DNA of 64,000 nt from Datnioides undecimradiatus (taxonomy: Eukaryota; Chordata; Actinopteri; Lobotiformes; Datnioididae). Position numbers and translations under genes: made by a program. The notes beneath the pieces were generated by a model that ran no database searches, was not told the origin of the DNA, and saw only the letters and a program-made list of their open reading frames with translations. Shown piece after piece: positions 53,301-64,000 of the stretch. The stretch is taken from contig WARS01002753.1 of NCBI GenBank assembly GCA_008933995.1, forward strand, positions 620,001 through 684,000. Direction: 5' to 3'. The number at the start of each line of letters is the position of its first letter. Positions within the stretch are counted from its first letter, which is position 1.

Positions 53301-53454
53301 CTGATTTTACAGTACATAAAAAGGGTAAATTACACTACATAAAAACTCATTTTGGGCAACAGAACAGGCTGTAAACTTGTTATCAGCTGAAAAACAACAA
53401 AAACACATTACCCATTTACAGTAAAACAGACCAAACACTGTGTAAGCTTTACGG
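44333..53454 (-). other. clvs2: clvs2 intron, middle part
   Basis: 9.1 kb without a credible exon. Simple repeats are a GACA run (45533-45552), a CA-rich run (45750-45784), an AAAT run (46683-46703) and an AAAC run (52013-52035). Several GC-richer patches (46850-47170, 47300-47550, 48770-49200, 50000-50300) have open frames of 60-110 codons that resemble no family I know, and I do not call them genes. Confidence 0.5.
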
Positions 53455-53700
53455 TGCCATTCACAAGTTGTTACCGTGGCGACCGTCGGGCTAGAGACCT
53501 AGCATTCCGTACCCATGGCGACTGCGCTCTCATATCAAAATAAGGTCAACTCTGGCTCCTAAAAAACAAGATGGCGACGGCCGTGTTGTCAAGCTCGAGG
53601 CTTCAAAATGTTTCACCGCGGCTAACGTGCTAACATGCCCGCGATGACGGCTCTAATACGCTGATTTAAAGCAGGTATGATGTTTACCGAAGTTTAGCTT
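53455..53700. repeat. Probable dispersed teleost repeat
   Basis: A GC-rich island inside AT-rich intron sequence with 'acaagatggcgacggc' and 'caagctcgaggcttcaaaat'. Near-identical phrases occur in many fish genomes as a repeat. It has no open frame. The ATGGCGAC word could be mistaken for a YY1 promoter site. Confidence 0.45.
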
Positions 53701-56700
53701 CTTATGTTAGCATGCTGACAGACAACACAGCTTAGGCTGATGGGAATGTCGTTAGTTTTACAGGTTATAGATAAAATAATGCTTATTGATTTACACAGTC
53801 TATGAGAAATACACTGAACAAATTATAGAAAAAATGTTTTATCAAGGATTTAGCATATTAAAAATATGACCTGAAGGTGGCGCTGGAGGAAAAACCAGTA
53901 GATGCACTGAAGAAAGACTGAATTGATTAAAAACTATTAAATATAAAATACTTCACTTTATCTTTGTATTTTATGCATTTTAGCTTTGATTGTTGCACTG
54001 TTTATGCAGCATGTCACACATTTAGACACACATTGTACATTAACAGTACTTTGTGGTGCATTCACTGCCTGGCGGAGAGGCCGGTTGTGAGCATCTTGGA
54101 AGAAGAAGAAGGCGAGCTGAAGAAATGCGTCTACAAACACACACACACGAACACTCAGACGCACAACAAAAGGGAGCCCATCTGGAGGAGAGGGCAGAGC
54201 AGATAGCGCGGCAGTCGGACATGTTGCCGTGGCAACGTGGCGAGGGTGGGATGTAGCAGGAGCAGGAGGGAGCCGGGGAGGAGCGGAGGAGGAGGAGGAG
54301 GGGAGGCAGGTTGATGAAGATGTTGATGCTTCTTAAAGGTTTGAGAGAAAAAGGTGGAAAACAATCCGATTTTTAAGACTTTTGATTTATTTGTGTGATT
54401 ATTTGTTTTAATTTTGGATTTTACTCTGTTTCTTTGGGAATTAATGAGTAATAGTGATCGATCATTTGTGCAAATGTTCTGATTTTGTGTGATTATTGTG
54501 TCAATTTTCAGACAAAAAGCTGCAGATTTGATCTAAAAACTATCCCTGGTGAACAATGATGGAGTGACTGGACTGAGAGAGACGAGGGGGTGAAGAGATA
54601 AGGGGGAAGGGGAGGATGACGATGTTGTCAAAAGAGAGAGGGGGAGGGTGAACAAAACAAAAGTAAAAGGGGCGGAGAGACCAGAGGAGGCAGGGAGGAG
54701 GCAGGGAGGAGGAGGAGGAGGAGGAGGAGGAGGTCTGAACTTCTCTTTTTGTTGGATTTTTAAAAAAGACGACATTGAGGCTATTCTGCAGATTCTATCG
54801 TCATCAAAAATGGCTAAAAGTTCATTTTCTGCACTTTTTGTTAGGAAGTCGTGTTGACGAGCTGCACAACACAGAGCAGATCATTAATAAAGTGGCTCAG
54901 GAAGCAAGAATGCGTCTTATTTTAGAAATAATTCATCATGTTTAGTTTAAATAGTCCCGATATTGGATTGGCAGATGTCAGATAACGTGAATTTGTACCT
55001 GAATTGGTGCAGCCACGCTTAAAGCCACAGGGCCCAGCATGTTTTAGTGCTTCTTTCGAGGTCTTTGCTGGTCTACAACCTGAGATGGATCAGTGGAAAG
55101 CGGGTCAAGTAGCAGCAGTAAACAAGCAGCCTGGGTCACAAGAAGAGCATCAATCTCTCTCTGCTCGCCTGTGAAACTGTTGCTGTCCATCGTGCACCAG
55201 AGCTGATGATGCATCGACACACAAACCTGCGATCCACACACAAAACAACAACAGAGGACTCCATTAGAGTTAATATAATTTGCATCCGACCCCGTCCTGG
55301 TCGGCTCTCTGATCCCAGACGCCACGTCATGTGAAGACTCATAATGCATTTATGTAACCGAGATGCCATCAGCTTTGTTTTGTATTACTGCGACTTGGTT
55401 TCAACCTCATTATCCTCCTGTTTGCAAAAAGCAGAAGCACACGAGACTGAGAATGTTCCTGTGAGACTGCTTTTAACTTTTTAACGCCCACGTTTGATTA
55501 AATTTAAGGTCAATTTAGCAAAAAAACCAAAAAAACCATCTAATGCAGAAACATAAGCATAGTTCTCTGAGTAAACACACATATGCAGCTTTAGGAGGTT
55601 TGTCCATAACCGCCTGAGTCCTAAATCACCAAAACTGAGCCAAGTCCTGTCTTTCAACAGAGACACTGGTCTGGTTCACATCATTATCCGGACATTTAAC
55701 ACTTTAAACGCAGGTTACGCACACGTGGAGCTGCCGTGTTGAGTCGACGGGCTGTCAGCGGCCGGACGCTCGGTTAACCGTCAGTGATTCAGGACGGCTC
55801 ATTCGTTACTGAGTGGCAGGTAGCTGATCTGAGGTCAGTCGGTGTCAGGCTGTGACAGGTCGCATTAACTTCGCATTAGCTTTGCTAATGTTATAAATGC
55901 CTTAATATATAAAAATGTGCATCAGCCACAATGTGTAAATAACTCAATAAACACAAAAAAATCCATATACCTCCATTAAATTTGTAATATTCATAGAATT
56001 TAAATGCGTGGTTACGATCTGCGCCATGTTTATCCATTTCATATGGACTTCTTCGCACTGTTTGTGTGGTTTAAATCTCAGACAACACTGGAATTGACTT
56101 GAGGTTTGGTGTAGACAGTGATGATCTGATCAGCGGACTGTGAAAGACGCTTTGCTTTCCGTACGTATTCATGGACTTTCTCAGTTGTTTGTGAGCCAGT
56201 AAGAGCAGGGGATGATTATATGTAAACAATAATATTGAAATTAATCCACCAGTTCATTTAATCACCACTACAAAGGAGTAATAAAGCCTGTTATGCATTA
56301 AAGGAGGTTCAGGCCTCAGGTATGAGGAGGATAAACCCATTAACCGTCCGCAAGCTCTCGACTCCATCTGCAATCCAAATCTCCTCACAGATGAGCAATT
56401 ATTCATTCAAGTCAGAGGATCAAACCTCCAGTCATTGCCTTTTTTCATCAACTAACACATGACGGACATAATTTATGATTGAATAACGATGAATGATGAT
56501 CTGTGTGATCGTCTGCCACCTCCCTGTGTCTCGTTACCCTTCCCTCCATCAAAGTCAGTTGCCACTTTTGGGTTCAGCCATTGTTTCCTGTTTATATTGG
56601 ACGTGTTGTTCTCGTCTGCCCCGTTACGTTTGTTTGTTGTGTTGCGCTGCTTTCTTGGGTTTGACCCCGACCGCCTCAACCGCCTGTTAGCATTTTGATT

Positions 56701-57996
56701 TCGAGGTTAATTAATAATATTATAACTGCTCCAGGTCTGCTCCTGATCGCTTACAAGGACAGTGAATGTTGTTTGGTACTGGAACAGAACAATAATCACG
56801 CTTTAATGTCTAATTAAAGCTGCATATGTTTCCATTAAACTTGCAATAACCTGATGAGACTTAATTTATTCATGTAAAATACGTTTAAAATGGCAAGACT
56901 TTGTTTTAACAGAGCATTTTCTTAAACATTACCCTGAATCCTCTTTTATAAAAACATTTTTCAAACTTGTTTTGAACTCAAAAGGAGGTTTTTGCAAGAC
57001 TTGAAACTTTAATCCTTGCGTAACATTGTAATCCTGCAGGATTATGACTGGATGGGTTTTGTATCCCACCCTGCACACTGTCTCACCTCCTTAATATAAT
57101 CTCTTTTATGAAAGCACAAAGAAGAAAATGTAAGTGGGGACCGAGATGAAACTCCGTTGACTGCCTCTGTGAGGAATGAGCGCAATAAACCGTCTGTGGC
57201 ACAAACAATCAGGCTGCACGTCGAGAGCGAGTCTGCAGAGACGGTCGACCCGAGGACACGATGCTCTGCTGAGTCGGATACCGGCTCTGCATCTTATCCC
57301 TCAGCGGTCGTTTTTCGCTTCATAAAAAAATGATTTTTCCTTCTGGTCTTTGCTGAACAGCAAATATAAAACTATGTAGTCCAGAGTAGGATGCAAAAAT
57401 AGGCATACATGACACAAGGAGGATGGTTCCTAAAGATGGACGGATGCTACACATCCTGATTTTGATGTTGTTTGACCTGCAGTTCGACGTTACAATTAGC
57501 CGAACAATCAACAACGTGGCGTTTTAAACCACAGAGAGCCTCTTTCAGTCGTCCTGCAGAGGTATTTTACACACGGTGGCTAAAAGTCTGAGACATAAAA
57601 CAGAAACTAAACCTTCCATCCATCTGTTTTTCATGTTTCCCAAATGATGAACCCTCATGTTTTTGTTTTCTCTCTGTGTGTTGTGCTTCTACGTCCGCAA
57701 TTAAGCACATTCACACTCCCCAGAGGATGAACCCATTTCCACTAAAATGTTCTTTGTGGTGCACAAACTGCCTCTTATATTTGTTTATATACTTATATTT
57801 GTTTATATAAGAGGCATGTTTTATATTTTGTTGTACGATCGTGATGTTGAACCTTTATTAGCTAGCATTAGCTTCGGTACGACTGTAACATCATAACTGT
57901 TGAGGCTTAAAGTACAAAATTGGCAATATGTAGTTCATCCTCTATGTTTATCTGTTTATTTATTTGTATGGGACCACAAACATCAACATTCCCACT
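53701..57996 (-). other. clvs2: clvs2 intron, continued
   Basis: No exon was recognised. It contains GGA-rich tracts at about 54252-54306 and 54688-54733, a short CA run at 54139-54149 and a 16-bp perfect palindrome at 57029-57044 (see findings). Confidence 0.5.
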
Positions 57997-58620
57997 GCCT
58001 GTTGTACGAGGGACTAATTTAAGACTTAAATAGCCTGTCACACAAAGCATTATGGGTGAATTACGACGCTTCACAGCAACAGAGCCACTTGTTAGTGATA
58101 GATAAACATATTTTCCTCTTATTTTTAAAGAAATAAAGCACTTTAATCTATTTTATTTATTATATGTTACATAGCTTCCTCTTTTGGTAGTGCTAAAATG
58201 TTAGCTAGCTAGCTAACATTTAAATGTTAGCATATCCAAACAAGTGTCACAAGGCTAAACTCTTTGTTTTTCTTTGGACTAATTGCATCAAACCATCACC
58301 TTGTTGCTGCGTCTGAATGTCCTACTCTCTGGATCACCTCACTGGGTCCTGCTGAAGGCATAAATCACTAAAAATCAGTTTAAAAATATATATTTTTCAA
58401 GTATTTGAAAAGGCTAAATCATTTCCAAAAAACAGCTGGTCAATGTCACCTTAAAGAAATATTACTCAAACAAACTGTTTGGGACTATTTTCAGCAGCGG
58501 ATTGATACACATTCAGTGCAAAAGTGAGTATCTGGGGGCAGCAGGATGGTGTGTGCGTGTTTCTAAAGAAAAGTGTGTCAATTAGTGTCACCCAGTGCAA
58601 CAAAGATGTGTTTTTAATAG
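57997..58620 (+). repeat. Long direct repeat, copy 1
   Basis: 624 bp. It begins 'gcctgttgtacgagggacta' and ends 'aagatgtgtttttaatag'. Most of it can be aligned with 60101-60637 with substitutions and indels, including 'ttaaatagcctgtcacaca' and 'cactaaaaatcagttt'. Confidence 0.85.
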
Positions 58621-60100
58621 CTCCCATGTTGTGCACTGCACCAGAGTTAGCTTGTTGCTAATTATCACATGCAGGTCACAGTAACGGCAGGTTAAGATGC
58701 TCAACACATACAACAACATCCGTGGTTTCAAATCCAGCCTGGGACCTTCGTCTCCATCAATCTCTTCTCATTCTGCCTCTTGACAAGTTAATTAAGTGGC
58801 AAAAAAAGTCCTAAATATAATCCATAAAAGAAAAAACAAGCAAACAAACAAAAACAAACCCCTGCTGAATATTTGCTGGTGTAATAACCGTTGAATCCTC
58901 TAGGGGCCGCTGGCGGGGATCCAGACTAACGAGTCTTCCTCTGCTGCGATCTGCTGCGCAGCCACACTGTGCTACAAATTCAGATCCCACGGCGTGCGGC
59001 CTACATGCTATTTGTACTTGCTCAAAACTAACATTGTCAGGGTTGCCATGGCGACGAGTAAATCACAACTGAGCAGCGTTAACATGGAGGCCGAGACAAA
59101 AGAAGAGCAAGAGGTGACTCAGAAACTGCAAAACTGGGAACTTTGACTCATTATACTGAAAACAAGCGATTTGAGAAAGTAAGATTATTTTATTTCACTA
59201 CATTTGAGGCTGGTTTTCACTGATTAACGACAAACAACGCCGTCAAACACCATTTGAATGTGATTATTAAACTTATTTCAAGGTGACTTATCTTGATTTC
59301 TCACATAAAAGGAACAAATGTGAACAAGAGGACTGAGTGTTGGTCTCATTAAAATCCAAAATAGGCGTTAAAAGACTTATTTTAGAACAACTTGGATAAT
59401 GTTGCATTTAAATGCAAAAATGCAGCGTAATGCTTAATGTTCTGGGCCAATACGAACAAAATATGTAGCTTTGAAGCTGATATTAGCGAGTTTCTCCTGA
59501 TGTTTTATGTGTTTTTAGTTTTTTAAACGCAGCTTGTTATTGGTCATGTTGCTGTCAGTCCATCAGATAATCCAACATTGAAACAAAAGGAATCTGCTGA
59601 TGCACACAGAAGTTTTAACGGCGTGATGCGTTCAGTGTAAATCAGGCATCAAAACGCGTCCAAGCTTCATGCAGAAGAGACTCTGCTGATGCTGATGCGA
59701 CCGCCCTGCAGATGAGTGTGACTCAGCTGCTCCTCAACACTTTACCGGTTCTCGGCTTCTCAAGCAGACCTGCTCAGACCGGAGTGAGTCACCGTGACTG
59801 TTTTAAAATATTTAGATCTCAGCGTGTGCGTGAGGGAGTGATTCAGCGCCACCACTCTCGCGTACAGTACACAGGGTGAAACATACATTATAAACGTGCT
59901 TGCAGTTGAGTTTTATACTTATATTTTAACAGATTCATATTGTTTCACCGGATGATGATGCAATGCAACAAATGGGATGTAAACATTTCTAATTTACAGC
60001 GCGCAACCTGCTTTTCAACTCAGGGGCCATTTACATAAAAAAATAGACATCGTCTTTAATTTAAATATAACTTTAAGTCAGATTTGCGACACTGAAATGT
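58621..60100 (-). other. clvs2: clvs2 intron between the two long direct repeats
   Basis: 1.5 kb without recognised exons or repeat families. Confidence 0.5.
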
Positions 60101-60637
60101 GCCTGTTGCACGAGGGACTAATTTAAGACTTAAATAGCCTGTCACACAATGCATTATGGGTAAACTCACAGCAACAGAGTCACTTGGTGGCAGATAACTG
60201 ACATTTTACCCCGTTTTTAAACAATGAAAGCACTTTAATCTATTTATTTAATATAAGTTAGAGTGTATGTAACTTCCTCTTAGGTTGGCAGTGTTAAAAC
60301 GTTAGCTAGCTCGCTAATGGCTCAATGTTAGCATACCAAACAAGCGTCACAAAGCTAAACTCTTTGTTTTTCTTCTGACTGATTGCACCAAACCATCATC
60401 TTAGCTGCTTCTTGCCATGTTTTCCTCTCAGCCTCTAACCCTCACTGGATCCTGCTGAAGGCATAAATCACTAAAAATGAGTTTGAAAATATTTTTGGGA
60501 CTATTTTCAGCAGCGGATTAATACACATTCAGTGCAAAAGTGAGTATTTTGGGGGCAGCAGGATGGTGTGTGTGTGTTTCTAAAGAATAGTGTGTCAATT
60601 AGTGTCACCCAGTGCAACAAAGATGTGTTTTTAATAG
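60101..60637 (+). repeat. Long direct repeat, copy 2
   Basis: 537 bp. Same orientation as copy 1 and about 2.1 kb away. It begins 'gcctgttgcacgagggacta' and ends 'aagatgtgtttttaatag'. It is shorter because of internal deletions. It could be a local duplication or two insertions of one element. Confidence 0.85.
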
Positions 60638-63600
60638 TGAACAGTGAAGATTTGTGACACTGTGACTGAATTGTTGGTTTTTAATGGGATTTATTGACAA
60701 TAACAAACATGCACATTATATTAAGGGAAAATCAGTCTAAATTTAATGCCACAGCCTTGCTGATTTCAGTTTGTGCTTTTAATTTAAATCAAATCAGCCT
60801 GTTACGCTTGTTTCTTGCTGCTTTCTGCTCAGAGCGACGAGCAGCCATTTGTGTGAGCGGCTGCACAGTTGGGAATGACTCAGGGCGCCGCTAATAGCTC
60901 CCATCAATAATTCAGCCTCTAATCTGTGTCTGGAGAGCCGTCAGAAATGTGTTTTTTATATATTTTATATATATACACACACACAAACTCTTCACAGCGA
61001 TGCACCACCTCGTTCTCTCAGTTTGAGGAGGTTTTACCCCTCCCCAAGGTTCAACCTCAACTCTGTGCTGACGCTGCAGAAAGCATCCTGCTCGTGTAGA
61101 TATATCATATTTATTTAAAATACTTGCTGGGTCATGAGCAGAAGAAGAGAGTATATTGAGTATAAAGTGATTTACATATGTTGCTGTGACTATTTTGATA
61201 GGAATCTTTTATTAAGGCTTCCCTCCTCGTCAGTGAACATGCATCTTTCTCTCTTATTGTGCATTTTGTCCTTTGTTATGAGGTCGTTGCGGGTCCGAAG
61301 AGAACCCAGAGCGATCTGGGTGTCTTTGCAACAGCATCATCAACAATAACACCCCTTGGAAACACTCAAGGAGGGGGGAAAGTCGACAATTTGTTCCCAC
61401 TTTAAAGACCAAACACTCAGAAAAGCTGCAGGATTATAATCGCTATAATCAGCCGCTGGTAACCTCGGGGCTGAGGCTTCCTCCTCTTACATTTGTCGGA
61501 TTTAAAACAAAAATATAGGATGTAAATTAAGTGTAAAATTCAAGGCGAGCAACTTTGACAGTCTGGCATCCATCACGAGCGCATCAGATAATCTTTTCGA
61601 CCGCGCCGCGTCTTACTCAACACTTCCCTCTGGAAACACTTCCCCTTAGATTTCACTTTGACTAATGGAGCCCAACGCAAATTGGCAGATGATTCACAAG
61701 GATGTTGAGAAAGCAATAACAACCCCTCTGTCCCTGTCTCCCTCTCTCTCTCTCACACACACAAACACACACACACTTTGCTTTACTTTGTTCGGTTTTG
61801 GAGACATTACACAGATTTATGCTCAGTTCCTATTAGCCAAGCCTTCAAGAGAAACTTGTATTTGCATTTGCAAACATTGCCAGCAATGATCTTATATAAC
61901 CACAGATATTAAATTATGGCTACAGAGGTATGAACATTTCTGTGTTGATTTGATAGCTGGATGGCAAAACTTTGAGATGCATAAACATAATTCTTGACCA
62001 GATAATTATTTAATTTACATGATATTAAATATTAAATGTTTGATTATGACAAGCAGCTGTACTAGAGCACAGGCTAAAATTGGCAAAATGTGAGTAAATT
62101 CAGAGACTGTCGGGTAAAATAGGGAACTAAATCTGACCAACTAACTCCAACTCTCAATAACTCAACTCTCGCGATACTTCAGAATGAGATTTGAGCCAGA
62201 ACTGGTTACAGGCAGTAAATATCAAGCTGTTCATTTTAAAGGTGACGACAACAAATGTTTTATTTCTTGGTATGGATCCTTTCCATAGTGTTAATTAACA
62301 ACCCGAGCCCGTCAGTAGCAAAAACAAGCACTTTTAATGGATGCACATTGATTATATTGCAGCCTGTTTCATGGCTGCTGGCTGCAGGTCTTTCGCTAAA
62401 TGCTGGACCAATTTCAAAAATTATCGTCCAAATATATACAAAGAAATGGGATAAAATGGTCCCAGGTGATAAAAACTGTGGTAAGGTTCTCAAGTGATGC
62501 AGAATGATTCATCAGAAGCTTCGGTTCAGGATTGTGGATGTTCTCAAATCTGGTATCCATCAACATGTTTGCATCCTCACACTCACTGGTCCATTAACAT
62601 GCACACGTCATGGTGCCTGATGTTGTCACATCTGGTCTGCAGCTGTAGTCCAACAGCCACTGTCAGCCACATGTCAAACATCAAAATGTACCTTTAATCG
62701 AACTCAAACCCTCAAGCAGCAACCCAATGATCAGCTTTTTCCTAATTGGACAAACTGACCCCAATGAAGTGGTCGTTAGTTGACCATGTGTCCCCGAAAG
62801 TCGGCTACGTCACACACTCACACAGTCAAACAGGTCCTGCCCTGTCAGGATTGGCTGGTTACCAGAGGACAGCTGCACTCCGCCCGTGAGCCCTTTCTCC
62901 TGTAACTCATTTCAATAATGACATTAAAGGTGTCCTGGTGACCGAGTGCACTAAAGCCTGTTCATGCCATTACAAAATCCCCAGCACCAAAGACACAAAT
63001 CCACACTCATTCCTCTGATGCACCCCCGCATAAAAGTGAAAATACCAATTCTCATTAGAGAAAGCCAGAACTAAAAAAACCCAGACTGACAACCGCTAAA
63101 AATAAAAAAAAACTGTGTTTCTTGCATCATCTGCCTGCCAAACGAGCCTTGAACCACCCGCCCAGCAGTGTGTAATCAGAATGGAAATGTCATTATTCCT
63201 TCCACTGCTCTTTAAACAACCTCACAGCTTTAACACGGTGCTTGACTCGCTCTTAAGTGGAACATTTCTGACTGCACACGGGCTGACGGGAGCTGCAGGT
63301 TCGTTCTGCTACTGCCAGAAAATGAAAAACGACCCTTTAGAGTCAGAGTCAGACCCCAAGATTTAGCTTTTTCCACGAGCTGAAACAGCTCTGTGAGGCT
63401 CAACACTGCAGATGTTTAGATGCAAAGATAAAATCAAGAAACTGTATAGCATACAGCTGCAACCAACATTGATTTTTAATGCTAATTTTTTATTTTCAAT
63501 TCAGTTTTTAAGTTACGAAAAGGTCAGTAAGTTGACATCTTAAATCTGCTTATTTTAAACAACCAACAATCCAAAAGACATTCACTCTAAAATTAAGTTT

Positions 63601-64000
63601 ACAACCAGAGAAAAGTACCAAATACTAAGATTTGAGAAGCTGGAAACAGCAAATATTTAACGCTTTCATTTAATACAATAATTTGTTGAAAAGCTAATTC
63701 GCCACCAGCTAATCATGCTAACTACAGCATTGTATAAGATAGTACAACAAAAATTCAAAATATGAGAATAAACCTCAATAGAAATTAAAAATATATCGCT
63801 TTATCATTGAATATTTATACTTGAAACATTAAATATAACCTTAAATATGACTGCTATGTGTAAAATGTAAACTAATCAGCCTTTTATATTCTTGCTAGCA
63901 ACTGTTTTACCAGTAAACCTAATTAGCCATTAGCCAACCTAAAAAGCTAATTTGCATGTTTAAGTGATTAAAACTGATTGGTTTGGGTTTGGGAAAGATC
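60638..64000 (-). other. clvs2: clvs2 intron, last part in the window
   Basis: No clvs2 exon was recognised up to the window edge. A TA/CA run lies at 60956-60985 and a CT/CA run at 61736-61776. A segment at about 60825-60950 is GC-richer and holds an AP-1/MAF-type TGACTCAG site at 60877-60884. Confidence 0.5.

Noticed and set aside
53560-53590. ATGGCGAC word as a YY1 promoter site
   Set aside because: The surrounding phrase is typical of a dispersed fish repeat, so a promoter is less likely.
58720-58750. tRNA-like B-box word (GGTTTCAAATCC)
   Set aside because: No A box or cloverleaf could be built around it.

Overview
The window is eukaryotic and almost certainly from a ray-finned (teleost, probably percomorph) fish. 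It is AT-rich. Its genes are split into many small exons with consensus acceptors and donors. It carries dispersed repeat types I associate with teleost genomes, such as mariner fossils, small inverted-repeat elements and degenerate SINE-like blocks. Two genes could be recognised. They lie tail to tail, which as I recall it is also how human TRDN and CLVS2 are arranged.

Region 1 (about 0.66-21.95 kb, + strand) is triadin (trdn), the sarcoplasmic-reticulum membrane protein that links calsequestrin to the ryanodine receptor. Thirty-one coding exons could be placed, from the exon holding the transmembrane helix to the last exon with its conserved Phe-Gln-Cys and Phe-Thr-Pro motifs. Every junction is phase 1, so every internal exon is a whole number of codons. 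The first coding exon is not recognisable and probably lies upstream of base 1. The outstanding feature is one exon of 1761 bp (5836-7596). It encodes 587 residues, mostly Glu and Asp, in the luminal part of the protein. Without it the listed exons give about 747 residues, close to the 729 of full-length human triadin. With it the protein has a huge acidic block that resembles the low-affinity calcium-binding regions of calsequestrin or histidine-rich calcium-binding protein. A series of small Lys/Ala/Glu exons (KEKE type, the calsequestrin-binding character of triadin), a Pro/Gln-rich exon and several Cys-containing exons follow.

Region 2 (about 22-36.6 kb) has no coding sequence that I can support. 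It contains a decayed, internally deleted mariner transposon (24.5-25.2 kb), a small inverted-repeat element (31.6-31.9 kb) and, next to clvs2, what is presumably the clvs2 3' untranslated region.

Region 3 (36.7-40.5 kb, - strand) holds the last three coding exons of clavesin-2 (clvs2), a neuronal Sec14/CRAL-TRIO lipid-binding protein of clathrin-coated vesicles. The rest of the window (40.5-64 kb) appears to be one long clvs2 intron. I found no earlier clvs2 exon in it, only repeats, a 0.6-kb direct duplication and a few motifs of possible regulatory interest.

The two genes do not form a functional unit. One belongs to muscle excitation-contraction coupling and the other to neuronal endosomal trafficking. 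The most interesting object in the window is the acidic triadin exon.
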